Position numbers and translations under genes: made by a program. Source: CAYMUR01 sp964393615 (lineage in GTDB: Bacteria > Planctomycetota > Planctomycetia > Pirellulales > Pirellulaceae). From it: DNA of 64,000 bases. A model generated the notes under the pieces. That model was given only the letters and a program-made list of their open reading frames with translations, was not told where the DNA came from and searched no databases. The stretch spans positions 1-64,000 of the forward strand of contig CAYMUR010000005.1 in the NCBI GenBank assembly GCA_964393615.1, written 5' to 3'. Shown here one piece after another: positions 1 through 7,771 of the stretch; position 1 is the stretch's first letter, and each line of letters opens with the position of its first letter.

Positions 1-55
1 AACCCGTGTTGCCGGCGTGAAAGGCCGGAGTCCTAGACCGCTAGACGACGGGGCC
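1..55 (-). tRNA. tRNA-Glu (anticodon TTC), 3' end cut off by the window edge
   Basis: Read on the minus strand, the sequence starts with a G-rich acceptor strand and continues into a tRNA-Glu-type D-arm (GTCTAGCGGTCTAGGAC). A five-pair anticodon stem CCGGC/GCCGG then encloses the loop CTTTCAC, whose anticodon TTC reads glutamate codons. The variable region and the first T-stem bases CGGGTT follow, and the window ends there, so the rest of the T-arm and the acceptor 3' strand are missing. The fold and anticodon are seen directly. Confidence 0.9.
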
Positions 56-236
56 TGACTATGGACGAACCATAATATTGGCTCGGTATAATGGGCAACA
101 CCCAGGCTCTAGTCAAGTGGAGATTGTCGTATAATCGACAGAGAATCGCATGCGAGAAGCAAAACTAGCCAGATGTTGGGTGGCTCGGTTTGCTATCATG
201 TCGAAAAAGCTGCCCAAAACTTCTATATTGACAGAG

Positions 237-446
237 TTATTCCGCATTTTCAGGATTGGGAGTAGTGTTCGTTTGGGAAGACATTTCCTGCTGAATAGCA
301 TCGAACACTTCTTGCCGGTGCACGGGAACTTCTTTGGGAGCCTCTATGCCAAGACGAACTTTGTCTCCGCGAATTTCGACGATAACGACAGTAATGTCGT
401 TATTAATAACAATGCTTTCGTTTTTTTTGCGGGATAAAACCAACAT
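237..446 (-). CDS. csrA: Carbon storage regulator CsrA (RsmA)
   Basis: This is a 69-residue RNA-binding translational regulator; the family dimerises and binds GGA motifs in mRNA leaders, often controlling flagellin, carbon storage and biofilm genes. The N-terminus MLVLSRKK and the core GIEAPKEVPVHR with Arg44 are the family hallmarks. An upstream in-frame extension exists, but the start at 446 gives the canonical MLVLSRK end and follows an AAGGA ribosome-binding site. The C-terminal tail (residues about 55-69) is polar and Asn/Thr/Gln-rich, as is common in this family. The gene stands alone beside a tRNA-Glu. Flagellar genes at the other end of the window give it plausible targets, but no link is visible in the sequence. 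Confidence 0.93.
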   Translation of the reverse strand: MLVLSRKKNESIVINNDITVVIVEIRGDKVRLGIEAPKEVPVHRQEVFDAIQQEMSSQTNTTPNPENAE

Positions 447-1397
447 GTACCATTCCTTGTTTGAACCGCTAGTTTTCCACCTCCAGTTATCCGCCAAGGA
501 AACCAGTATCTCTTAGATAAGCATGATGTTTAGCACATGAAATGAATACTAGCGTGGTACGATTCCGAGCATTCCCCTTCTTTACTCTACGGATTACGTG
601 AACAGAGTCAAGAAAATCATCCGGGCCGAGTGGCATTTGTTGGTAGGGTTTAGCGAGGTAATCTAGTGCTTCAAAGTGAGATTGGCATAGGAGGCTGATC
701 GATCCGTGTAGAAATGAAAGCTAGTAACGAGGAACTAGTATTCCATGAAGAGTCCATTTAAGTCATTGAAGTAAAATAGTTTATGTTAAATGAGCAAGGT
801 CTTGATGAGGAAGTTTTTTTGTGATTGGAGAGTTTTCACACCCTAGGCGGGCCAAACTTTTGCCACCCCTCCCACTCCAACCCCCCAATGGAACTAGAAA
901 TTTTTGACGTAACCCCGCTATGGGAATCATTGGAACCCCTTTCTTGGACCGACCAAATTTTCACCCAGTGTCGATTTTACACCTGATCCTAGTTGTCAGC
1001 TGCTCATAGACTGATTCTGGCGCTACCAGAATGACGCATAGGTTGAATGGGTGATGACCGGTTCCTTGGGTGGTACTAAATCAACAATCCTTCCCAGGAG
1101 TGAATGCGTGTAAACTCTTGCCAGCGGTTTCGTTGGGGACGTTTTGCACGAGTGTTGTCACTAAGCTCAGCGAGTCGGTTGCTTGGTTTGTTATGAAAAT
1201 TGAAAGCGTGTTGTCAAGCAATTTTTTTCGTTTGGTGGCCATGAAGTCTTATGCATGAGGTGCAGTTTTTCTCAGTGGGGATTTAATTTTTAGAAACCAG
1301 GGAGCTTGCAGATGCACGGGGGCTGTTTATAATTTACTAGGAGTCGGGCTTGAATTGACTTTAAGTTAACAATGGATAGAGCTAGGACGCAAAAGTA
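447..1397. other. Intergenic region between csrA and the nuo operon
   Basis: This stretch of about 950 bases separates the divergent csrA and nuoI genes. The only longish open frame (1070-1258, plus strand) has no ribosome-binding site and no recognisable protein character. The region must contain the promoters of both genes; the only good promoter-like pair I see is at 1306-1333. I find no tRNA, hairpin terminator or mobile-element end in it. Confidence 0.5.
1306..1333 (+). promoter_or_regulatory. Candidate sigma-70-type promoter of the nuo operon
   Basis: A TTGCAG hexamer (1306-1311, four of six matches to TTGACA) is followed after 16 bases by a perfect TATAAT (1328-1333). Transcription would begin near 1340, giving a leader of roughly 58 bases before nuoI. 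The match is seen in the sequence; activity is inferred, and planctomycete housekeeping promoters may be looser than this consensus. Confidence 0.4.
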
Positions 1398-1925
1398 ATG
1401 TGGAAATGGTTCAGCAACATTTGGCTGACTGTGAAGACTGTCGCCAAGGGCATGTACGTCACGTTACGCTATTGGTTGGTTACTTACCGCGCGGATCGAG
1501 GCGCTTTTACGCAGAAATTTGAATATCCGGAGCTTCCGGTTCCGATCGCGCCTCGGTACCGAGGGTATCATCGGTTTGATTTGACCACGTGTATTGCTTG
1601 TGATCAGTGCGCAAAAGTGTGTCCCGTCGACTGTATTTACATTGGAAAAGAACGCGTTGAGAATGGGAAAGGATTCAAGGTCACGGGATATACGATTGAT
1701 TATTCGAAGTGCATGTTTTGTGCTTTATGTGTTGAACCTTGCCCGGTGGATTGTATTTTCATGGGAGGAACACTTGATTTGAGTTGTTACAGCCGTGATG
1801 GTTGCATCGTGGATTATTCCAGGTTACCGGTCAATGTGGCCTGGGGGCGAGCAACAGTGAATCCGACGGTTGTGGCGGAGTCAAAAATGGTTATCGAACC
1901 GGTTCACGGGGGACCGAACCAGTAG
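1398..1925 (+). CDS. nuoI: NADH-quinone oxidoreductase subunit I (complex I, 2x[4Fe-4S])
   Basis: The product is 175 residues. It is the hydrophilic subunit that carries clusters N6a and N6b and passes electrons toward NuoB and quinone at the junction of the peripheral and membrane arms. Two ferredoxin motifs are visible: CIACDQCAKVCP (Cys65, 68, 71, 75) and CMFCALCVEPCP (Cys105, 108, 111, 115). The N-terminal part matches the amphipathic region that anchors the subunit to the membrane. It is the first gene of the nuo cluster, which is unusual because nuoI normally sits between nuoH and nuoJ; here those two are adjacent to each other. The gene ends well before the DUF2203 gene and shares its direction. 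Confidence 0.95.
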   Translation: MWKWFSNIWLTVKTVAKGMYVTLRYWLVTYRADRGAFTQKFEYPELPVPIAPRYRGYHRFDLTTCIACDQCAKVCPVDCIYIGKERVENGKGFKVTGYTIDYSKCMFCALCVEPCPVDCIFMGGTLDLSCYSRDGCIVDYSRLPVNVAWGRATVNPTVVAESKMVIEPVHGGPNQ

Positions 1926-2017
1926 TAGGAAATGTTTCAAGAAGAAAATGACTTGAAACGGCGTTGGTCGCCGTTAAAATTCAATACTGACAGGAAACTG
2001 GCAATTTGGAATCACCA

Positions 2018-2488
2018 ATGTCCGATCTGGAATATAATCCGAAAAAAGTTTTTACTGTCGAACAAGTTAATGCCATGCTACCTTTGGTGGGTGCCATCGC
2101 ATCGGACCTTGCCAAGCTGTCTCGTGAAGTCATTGAACGTCGGCAGCGACTCGCACATATCACCACGGACCGTGAATTGGCGACTGGAAATCCGTACGAT
2201 GACGAATTAGCCTTGGTGGAAAGTGAATTGGAGCGTGATACTCAACGACTACGAGAATATGTGCGTGAACTTTGCGAATTGGGTGTGGAACCCAAGGGAG
2301 CCGAGGAAGGATTGGTCGATTTTCCTTGCATGGTAGACGGTCGCTTGGTTTATTTGTGCTGGAAAGTAGGTGAACCGGAGGTCTTGTACTGGCATGAATT
2401 AGATGCTGGATTTGCCGGCCGGCAACCCTTGACGGTTGGTGCCGTAGTGGCTGATGCTGCTGATTCGGCAGGGATGTTGGACAGATAA
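2018..2488 (+). CDS. DUF2203 family protein
   Basis: This is a 156-residue protein of unknown function. The family is recognised from FTVEQVNAMLPLV near the N-terminus, a charged helical middle (residues about 20-85, likely coiled coil) and a C-terminal block with LGVEPKG, GLVDFPC, YLCWKVGEPE and YWHELDAGFAGRQPL. I chose ATG 2018; a TTG four codons upstream is also open. It lies between nuoI and nuoA in the same direction, so it is probably transcribed with the complex I genes, but nothing in the protein indicates an electron-transfer or assembly role. No signal peptide or membrane segment is apparent. Confidence 0.85.
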   Translation: MSDLEYNPKKVFTVEQVNAMLPLVGAIASDLAKLSREVIERRQRLAHITTDRELATGNPYDDELALVESELERDTQRLREYVRELCELGVEPKGAEEGLVDFPCMVDGRLVYLCWKVGEPEVLYWHELDAGFAGRQPLTVGAVVADAADSAGMLDR

Positions 2489-2760
2489 CTTGCCGTTTTG
2501 CATGGTGCTGTCGCACCGCGATCTTGCTGGATGCCTCCGGGTCGATAAAATTCTTGGTACGGCGTTTCCTGGCCAAATTTCACGATCTGTTACCGGCAAA
2601 CAATCTACCGGGGCTGCCTTGCAATGTCAGGCAAGGCCTCTACAATGCGTGTTTCGGCTAAAGCGGTGGGACTTTCGCTGATTGTCCCAATCGGAATACA
2701 TTTGGCCTGATCGGAATCGTAGCTTTCTGTGTGGCCGTTTTTGGAAGGTCTTGTTGGATC

Positions 2761-3435
2761 ATGACATCGTCGATTGGCATTGTGGCCTATCTTGCTCTGT
2801 TTGCATTAGTGGGATTGGGATTTGTTTTGGTCAATCTCTTCGTCGGACGTTTTTTGCGTCCCGCCGATCCGCATCCCGAAAAGTTAGAAATTTATGAATG
2901 TGGTGAGCCGACGATCGGATCCAGTTTTGTTCAATTTGATTTACGTTTTTACGTGGTAGCTCTTGTATTTATTGTTTTTGACGTAGAAGTCGCGTTCATG
3001 TTTCCCTGGGCAACAGTGTATGGCAAAGCGGTCAATTTAATGCGGCTAGTGGATAGTGATACAAGTGATACAGCTGGCAGTGATACAGCTGACAGTGATA
3101 CAGCTGATAGCGACAGTTCAGTCGCAACAATGTCTGCAAGCCAAGTACAGCTGGTTAAGTCGGCCAGAGGCTTGCACCGCGAACTTGGAGTGGCAGATCC
3201 GAATCTTTCCACTGAAGGTGGCTTCACAGAGTTACAAAAAGGTTCGCGGAACTTGGTCCATTTGGCAGCCGTTTCGATGTGCGTCTTTTTCTTTGTATTG
3301 TTGCTCGGTTTTGCCTATGAATGGAAAACTGGCGCAATGGATTGGGTGCGTGCTGTGACAGAGCCGGATACGACGAACATCGTACGAGGCCCGCCCGAAG
3401 ACGTGCTTGATGAGGAACCTGTTTTGTCCGTATAA
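2761..3435 (+). CDS. nuoA: NADH-quinone oxidoreductase subunit A with an acidic inserted loop
   Basis: NuoA is a small membrane subunit at the quinone-site end of the membrane arm. The conserved core is clear: a first transmembrane helix, then KLEIYECGEPTIGS (the quinone-channel Cys loop), QFDLRFYVVALVFIVFDVEVAFMFPW as the second helix, and a third helix near VSMCVFFFVLLLGFAYEW. Length is 224 residues against about 120-150 usually. The excess comes from a hydrophilic insert of roughly 60 residues between helices 2 and 3, rich in Asp, Ser and Thr and partly built of a tandem repeat, plus an acidic tail. ATG 2761 was chosen over GTG 2731. In most operons nuoB follows nuoA; here nuoC follows directly. 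Confidence 0.9.
   Translation: MTSSIGIVAYLALFALVGLGFVLVNLFVGRFLRPADPHPEKLEIYECGEPTIGSSFVQFDLRFYVVALVFIVFDVEVAFMFPWATVYGKAVNLMRLVDSDTSDTAGSDTADSDTADSDSSVATMSASQVQLVKSARGLHRELGVADPNLSTEGGFTELQKGSRNLVHLAAVSMCVFFFVLLLGFAYEWKTGAMDWVRAVTEPDTTNIVRGPPEDVLDEEPVLSV
3070..3114 (+). repeat. Three in-frame 15-bp tandem repeats inside nuoA
   Basis: Three consecutive copies of a 15-base unit (3070-3084, 3085-3099, 3100-3114) encode TAGSD, TADSD and TADSD. The first two copies differ by one base and the third has further changes; a half-copy-like AGTGATACA stretch lies just upstream. The repeat explains part of the extra length of this NuoA and looks like replication slippage in a tolerant loop. Confidence 0.85.
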
Positions 3436-3502
3436 AACTTGTATTGCAAAACAGTACTGAGTGTATACGGTGTAATACTTTCAATTTTCAATCGTGATTT
3501 TC

Positions 3503-4033
3503 ATGACCGGTGAACAGTTTGTAGATCGTCTTAAAAAGCAATTCGGTGACGGTATCACGGGATCTAACTTGACAGCCTTGGATCCTTGGATCGAGGTGGC
3601 ACCGCATGCCTTGGTCGACGTTGCCCGTTACGTACGGGACGAAGACGATTTGCAATTCGACATGTTGAATTGCATCTCTGGCGTCGATTATTGTCAAACG
3701 GATCCCAAAAAAGCCAAGAAAACAGGTTGGGATCCGCATGTCGAAGTTGTTTATCACTTGTCAAGTATTGAGCATAAGCACAACATCGTCTTGAAAGTGA
3801 TTTTGCCGCGCTGGAAAGACGATGTTTCGGGTGAATTGCCAGAGTTGCCCAGTGTCGTGTCCGTCTGGAGTACGGCGGATTGGCATGAGCGAGAGGTCTA
3901 TGATTTGTCCGGTGTTTGGTTCACTGGACATCCGGATCTGCGCCGTATCCTTTGCCCTGAGGATTGGGTGGGATACGCGTTGCGCAAGGATTACGAGTTT
4001 CCCTTAGAATATCACGGCATTCGAGGTCGTTAA
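3503..4033 (+). CDS. nuoC: NADH-quinone oxidoreductase subunit C (30 kDa subunit)
   Basis: This is a 176-residue peripheral-arm subunit with no cofactors, which packs against NuoD and NuoB. Family landmarks are the GVDYCQTDP region, the VVYHLSSIEHKHNIVLKVILPR strand pair and the C-terminal signature VWSTADWHEREVYDLSGVWFTGHPDLRRIL. It ends DYEFPLEYHGIRGR, as expected for a stand-alone NuoC rather than a NuoCD fusion. ATG 3503 is preferred over GTG 3494. nuoD starts three bases after its stop codon, which points to translational coupling. Confidence 0.94.
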   Translation: MTGEQFVDRLKKQFGDGITGSNLTALDPWIEVAPHALVDVARYVRDEDDLQFDMLNCISGVDYCQTDPKKAKKTGWDPHVEVVYHLSSIEHKHNIVLKVILPRWKDDVSGELPELPSVVSVWSTADWHEREVYDLSGVWFTGHPDLRRILCPEDWVGYALRKDYEFPLEYHGIRGR

Positions 4034-4036
4034 AAT

Positions 4037-5239
4037 ATGGCGACGATTGACGATCCGAGAATCATTGAGTTCGACGTTCGCACGGACGAAATGTTGGTTA
4101 ACATGGGGCCTCAGCACCCCAGTACACATGGCGTGCTGCGCTTGGTGTTGCGTACCGATGGTGAAGTGGTTTCCGAGGTGACACCGCATATTGGTTATCT
4201 GCATCGTTGTGCCGAAAAGATTGGCGAGAATCTTACGGCACGTCAATGGGTTCCGTACACCGACCGTATGGATTACCTGGCAGCGATGAACATGAACTTG
4301 GGCTGGGCGTTGGCCGTCGAAAAGTTGCTTGGCCATGAACTTTCTCAGAAAGCCAAGCATTTGCGGGTCATCATTGCCGAACTATCGCGAATTGCCAGTC
4401 ACTTGGTTGGCATGGGGGCCTACGGACTGGACCTGGGGACGTTTAGTCCCTTTTTGTACGCATTTCGCGAGAGAGAAAAAATACTTGATTTGTTTGAGGA
4501 GGCCTGTGGAGCGCGTCTCACCACCAGTTATCTGACGCCAGGTGGTGCCACGGCTGACCTACCGGTCGGGTGGCTTAAAAAATGTGAGGAGTTCCTCGAC
4601 CAGTTTGTGCCGGTCATTCAGGAATATCACACGTTGTTGACATCGAATGCCATCTTCATCAAGCGGACTGCTGGGATTGGTGTCCTGTCACGTGAGATGG
4701 CCATTGACTATGGATGTACAGGGCCTGTGTTACGCGGTAGTGGTGTTGATTACGATTTGCGCCGAGACGGTGAAGAGCGTTACACAGAGATGTATGATGG
4801 TTATGCATTTGAGGTAATTTGTGAACGCAATGGTCACTATCCGAGTGACCATGAATATCCGGCCGTGCCCGAAGAGACAGTGCTTGGCGATTGCTGGCAT
4901 CGTTTTTATGTCCGCATGTTGGAGGTAGTCCAGGCGATTGATCTGGTGCGTCAGGCAATGGAGCGTTACAGCGTTGCTGAAGGTGACTGGGGGATACCCA
5001 TTAAGTTGGCCCAAAAACTGCCTCCTGGTGAAGTCTACTTGGAGACCGAATGTCCGCGTGGACAGATGGGCTTTTATGTTGTCAGTCATGGTGATGCGAT
5101 TCCATGGCGTGTCCGAGCGCGTAGTAGTTCGTTTTGTAATCTCTCGGTGTGCCATGAAATGTGCCGTGGTTGTTTGATTGCGGATGTACCTGCGATCGTT
5201 GGGTCGCTTGATATTGTAATGGGCGAGATTGATCGCTGA
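4037..5239 (+). CDS. nuoD: NADH-quinone oxidoreductase subunit D (49 kDa subunit)
   Basis: The product is 400 residues, the normal length for the subunit that forms most of the quinone-binding pocket with NuoB and NuoH. Conserved blocks are NMGPQHPSTHGVLRLVL near residue 22 (with the quinone-contacting His), PHIGYLHRCAEKIGE, YTDRMDYLAAM and the C-terminal ARSSSFCNLSVCHEMCRG, followed by DIVMGEIDR at the end. It follows nuoC with only three bases between them. About 235 bases without a gene separate it from nuoH. Confidence 0.96.
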   Translation: MATIDDPRIIEFDVRTDEMLVNMGPQHPSTHGVLRLVLRTDGEVVSEVTPHIGYLHRCAEKIGENLTARQWVPYTDRMDYLAAMNMNLGWALAVEKLLGHELSQKAKHLRVIIAELSRIASHLVGMGAYGLDLGTFSPFLYAFREREKILDLFEEACGARLTTSYLTPGGATADLPVGWLKKCEEFLDQFVPVIQEYHTLLTSNAIFIKRTAGIGVLSREMAIDYGCTGPVLRGSGVDYDLRRDGEERYTEMYDGYAFEVICERNGHYPSDHEYPAVPEETVLGDCWHRFYVRMLEVVQAIDLVRQAMERYSVAEGDWGIPIKLAQKLPPGEVYLETECPRGQMGFYVVSHGDAIPWRVRARSSSFCNLSVCHEMCRGCLIADVPAIVGSLDIVMGEIDR

Positions 5240-5475
5240 CAAAAAAACAGAGATTCGGGGGTTGCCGTCCAGGGATGCCTTGTGACATATTTCACGGACT
5301 TGTTGCCAATATCCGTCCGTTGAGGTTTTGTTCAAATGGTGGAACGGCCTTTACGGGTTGGCGAAGGGTGCCAAGATTTGATGGCGGAAGGCGGAAGGCA
5401 GTTCGTTGATTCGATGTTCATGTTTGGTGGTCGATTGTTTAAGTTTGGTTTCTGTTAGATAAGGGCGAATTCTGC

Positions 5476-6747
5476 GTGGGTGAGTCGATCAACAGATTTT
5501 TAGATGCGTATGCTAGTTGGTTGATTCCCGCCGAGTGGGAAGCACTTGGCTATATCGTCGCTGCGCTGATTCAGGCGGCATTGATTATCCATGTCCCTGC
5601 CGTAGGTGCTCTGGTTTTTATCTGGATGGAACGCAAGGTTTCTGGGCGTATCCAGGATCGTTTGGGGCCGACCCGTGTGGGGGGGAATTTTGGTTGGTTG
5701 CAGACGCTGGCGGATGGATTGAAGTTAATTACCAAAGAAGACATTACCCCCGGTAAAGCGGATGTGATGTTGTTCAAGCTGGCGCCTTATTTGAGTTTTA
5801 CGGCCAGTTTTGCTGCCTTTCTGGCATTACCATTTGCAACAGGGTGGGTTGGCCAGCATATCAATGTGGCGGTGTTTTTTGTGCTGGCGGTTCTTGGTCT
5901 CGAAGTGTTCGGTGTTATTCTGGCCGGATGGGCTTCGGGGTCAAAGTGGTCACTGTTTGGTGCAATGCGCGAAGCCGCCCAGGTGGTTAGTTACGAGGTT
6001 CCGATTGGGCTGTGCGTGATCGTGCCGGTAATGATCTGTGGCACGATGGACTTGATCACGATTAGCAATATGCAAGCCGGACTGTTTACGAATTGGCTGA
6101 TTTTTCACGATCCCTTTACTTTTCTCGTGTTTTGGATTTATTTCACCTGCGCGACAGCAAGTGTGAACCGGGCTCCCTTTGACTTGGCAGAGGCGGAAAG
6201 TGAGCTTGTGGCCGGTTTTCACACGGAATATTCCGGACTCCGCTGGAGTATATTTTTTATGGCGGAATATGGTTCGATGTACGTCGTTAGTGCCTTGGCG
6301 GCTATTTTGTTTTTTGGTGGTTGGAATGGTCCCATTCCGATCTTTCATATGATTGGCTGGGCCTATGATGCTGCTGGTGAACCGATTCGTCTTACGGGTT
6401 GGATTGCAAACTTGTTTGGCTGTGCCAATTTGATTGCCAAGGCAGTAGTAGGTGTGACCGTTATGATATGGGTACGTTGGACGCTGCCGCGGTTACGCAT
6501 TGATCAGGTGATTACGACATGTTGGAAATATTGTGTACCGTTGGTGGCTGTTTTATTTTGCGGTGTTCTTGCGTGGACGACCTATGATGTACCATTCATT
6601 AACGACTTGGTACCGCATCAGGCGCGAAGCAATGTTAGGGAAGGCTGGGTGAACGAGTTAGCACCGGCGGCGATTGACGCACCGATAGAATCATCAGAAG
6701 ACGACCAAATTGAGACCGCTCAAGCTGGTTCGGGAGGGAATGCTTGA
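5476..6747 (+). CDS. nuoH: NADH-quinone oxidoreductase subunit H
   Basis: This is a 423-residue multi-spanning membrane subunit that links the quinone chamber to the proton-pumping arm. Seen in the sequence are VFIWMERKVSGRIQDRLGPTRVG, LADGLKLITKEDITP, the acidic loop block NRAPFDLAEAESELVAGFHTEYSG, and WVRWTLPRLRIDQV near the C-terminus. The start is GTG 5476, with an AGGGCG stretch upstream. Compared with the usual 320-350 residues there is a hydrophilic, acidic C-terminal extension after about residue 370. The stop codon TGA overlaps the ATG of nuoJ by one base. Confidence 0.95.
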   Translation: MGESINRFLDAYASWLIPAEWEALGYIVAALIQAALIIHVPAVGALVFIWMERKVSGRIQDRLGPTRVGGNFGWLQTLADGLKLITKEDITPGKADVMLFKLAPYLSFTASFAAFLALPFATGWVGQHINVAVFFVLAVLGLEVFGVILAGWASGSKWSLFGAMREAAQVVSYEVPIGLCVIVPVMICGTMDLITISNMQAGLFTNWLIFHDPFTFLVFWIYFTCATASVNRAPFDLAEAESELVAGFHTEYSGLRWSIFFMAEYGSMYVVSALAAILFFGGWNGPIPIFHMIGWAYDAAGEPIRLTGWIANLFGCANLIAKAVVGVTVMIWVRWTLPRLRIDQVITTCWKYCVPLVAVLFCGVLAWTTYDVPFINDLVPHQARSNVREGWVNELAPAAIDAPIESSEDDQIETAQAGSGGNA

Positions 6748-7352
6748 TGGTCATTCTAGCGGCGGTTAACTGGTATTTTTCGTTGTTTTTGTTGTTTGCT
6801 GTTTTGGCATGTGTCTTTTCCCTCCTGATGCTGTTTACAAGCAACATTGTACGTATGGCCTTTTATTTGACGTTGGCCTTAGGTGCGACTGCTGGATTGT
6901 TCATGTTGGCCGGTGCCCACTTTGTAGGTGCGATGCAATTGATGATTTATGTTGGGGGCACGTTGGTGCTGCTGATTTTCGGTGTCATGCTGACGGCTCA
7001 AGAAGGTTTTGTCACCATGAAGACACGCAGTGGCGACTGGGTGCTGGCTGTGGTTGTCGGTGGTACCTTGTTGTTTTTATTGGCATTTGCTGCCTTGTAT
7101 ATACCGGGTGCTGACCAGGCGGCCGCAGCGCAGGAGGCAGTGACAGCGGACGACAGTCAGGTCACGACACCTTTGGGACTCGCGTTAATAGGGACGAGGG
7201 TTGACCGAATGAGTGAAATGGATAGCACGCTGCGCGGAGGGTTGTCGGGCTATTTATTACCGTTTGAAATAATTTCGGTACACCTGCTAGTAGTTTTGAT
7301 TGGTGCGGCGTATTTGGCTCGCGCCCGGCGGCACGGAGACGTAACCTCATGA
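6747..7352 (+). CDS. nuoJ: NADH-quinone oxidoreductase subunit J
   Basis: This 201-residue membrane subunit has five predicted hydrophobic helices. The helix with the conserved Gly-rich kink is visible as GAMQLMIYVGGTLVLLIFGVML, the family hallmark that takes part in coupling. A soluble loop with QAAAAQEAVTADDSQ precedes the last helix, EIISVHLLVVLIGAAYLAR. The ATG overlaps the nuoH stop codon (TGATG) and is preceded by GGGAGGG, which supports this start over the TTG one codon earlier. Confidence 0.94.
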   Translation: MVILAAVNWYFSLFLLFAVLACVFSLLMLFTSNIVRMAFYLTLALGATAGLFMLAGAHFVGAMQLMIYVGGTLVLLIFGVMLTAQEGFVTMKTRSGDWVLAVVVGGTLLFLLAFAALYIPGADQAAAAQEAVTADDSQVTTPLGLALIGTRVDRMSEMDSTLRGGLSGYLLPFEIISVHLLVVLIGAAYLARARRHGDVTS

Positions 7353-7441
7353 TTTAATTTGTTTTCCATGGATGGGGCTGGTAAAGCACCTGCTCGTCAC
7401 TCGATGGGAAACGTCCACGAGAGAAATTTCGGAAACCAAAC

Positions 7442-7771
7442 ATGGATCCGTTTACAGTTGGAGTCTCACATTATTTGATTGTCGGCGCCGTGATGTTTGT
7501 CACGGGGGTCATTTGTATGGCCACCAAACGGAACGCTCTTGGTGTGTTGATGGGCGTTGAGTTGGTATTAAATGGAGCAAATGTCAATTTTGTGGCGTTG
7601 GGTAGTAAGTATTTCCGTACGGAAACACTGGGACTGGATGGGCAGTTGATAGCGTTGTTTGTCATTGTGTTGGCGGCTGCCGAAGCGGCGGTTGCTTTGG
7701 CAATTGCATTAAATTTTTATAACAATCACGCTACGATCGATGTGGATCGGGCAGACGAGTTAAAAGGCTGA
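7442..7771 (+). CDS. nuoK: NADH-quinone oxidoreductase subunit K
   Basis: The product is 109 residues in three transmembrane helices and is homologous to MrpC of Na+/H+ antiporters. The intramembrane glutamates needed for proton coupling lie in LGVLMGVELVLNGANVNFV (helix 2) and VLAAAEAAVALAIALNFY (helix 3), and both are present. Length and layout are normal. About 90 bases separate it from nuoJ, and its stop codon overlaps the nuoL start (TGATG). Confidence 0.95.
   Translation: MDPFTVGVSHYLIVGAVMFVTGVICMATKRNALGVLMGVELVLNGANVNFVALGSKYFRTETLGLDGQLIALFVIVLAAAEAAVALAIALNFYNNHATIDVDRADELKG

Noticed and set aside
1070..1258. 62-codon plus-strand frame between csrA and nuoI
   Set aside because: No ribosome-binding site, no recognisable domain and a composition unlike the neighbouring genes.
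3055..3116. CRISPR-like array
   Set aside because: The nuoA repeats are contiguous, in frame and without spacers; no cas gene is present. The same holds for the repeats at 23042-23086.
2761..3435. NuoA-NuoB fusion as an explanation for the long NuoA
   Set aside because: The extra sequence is acidic repeat and a normal third helix; there is no NuoB cysteine motif.
4730..5335. 201-codon minus-strand frame over nuoD
   Set aside because: It is antisense to a gene with complete family motifs and has no protein character of its own.
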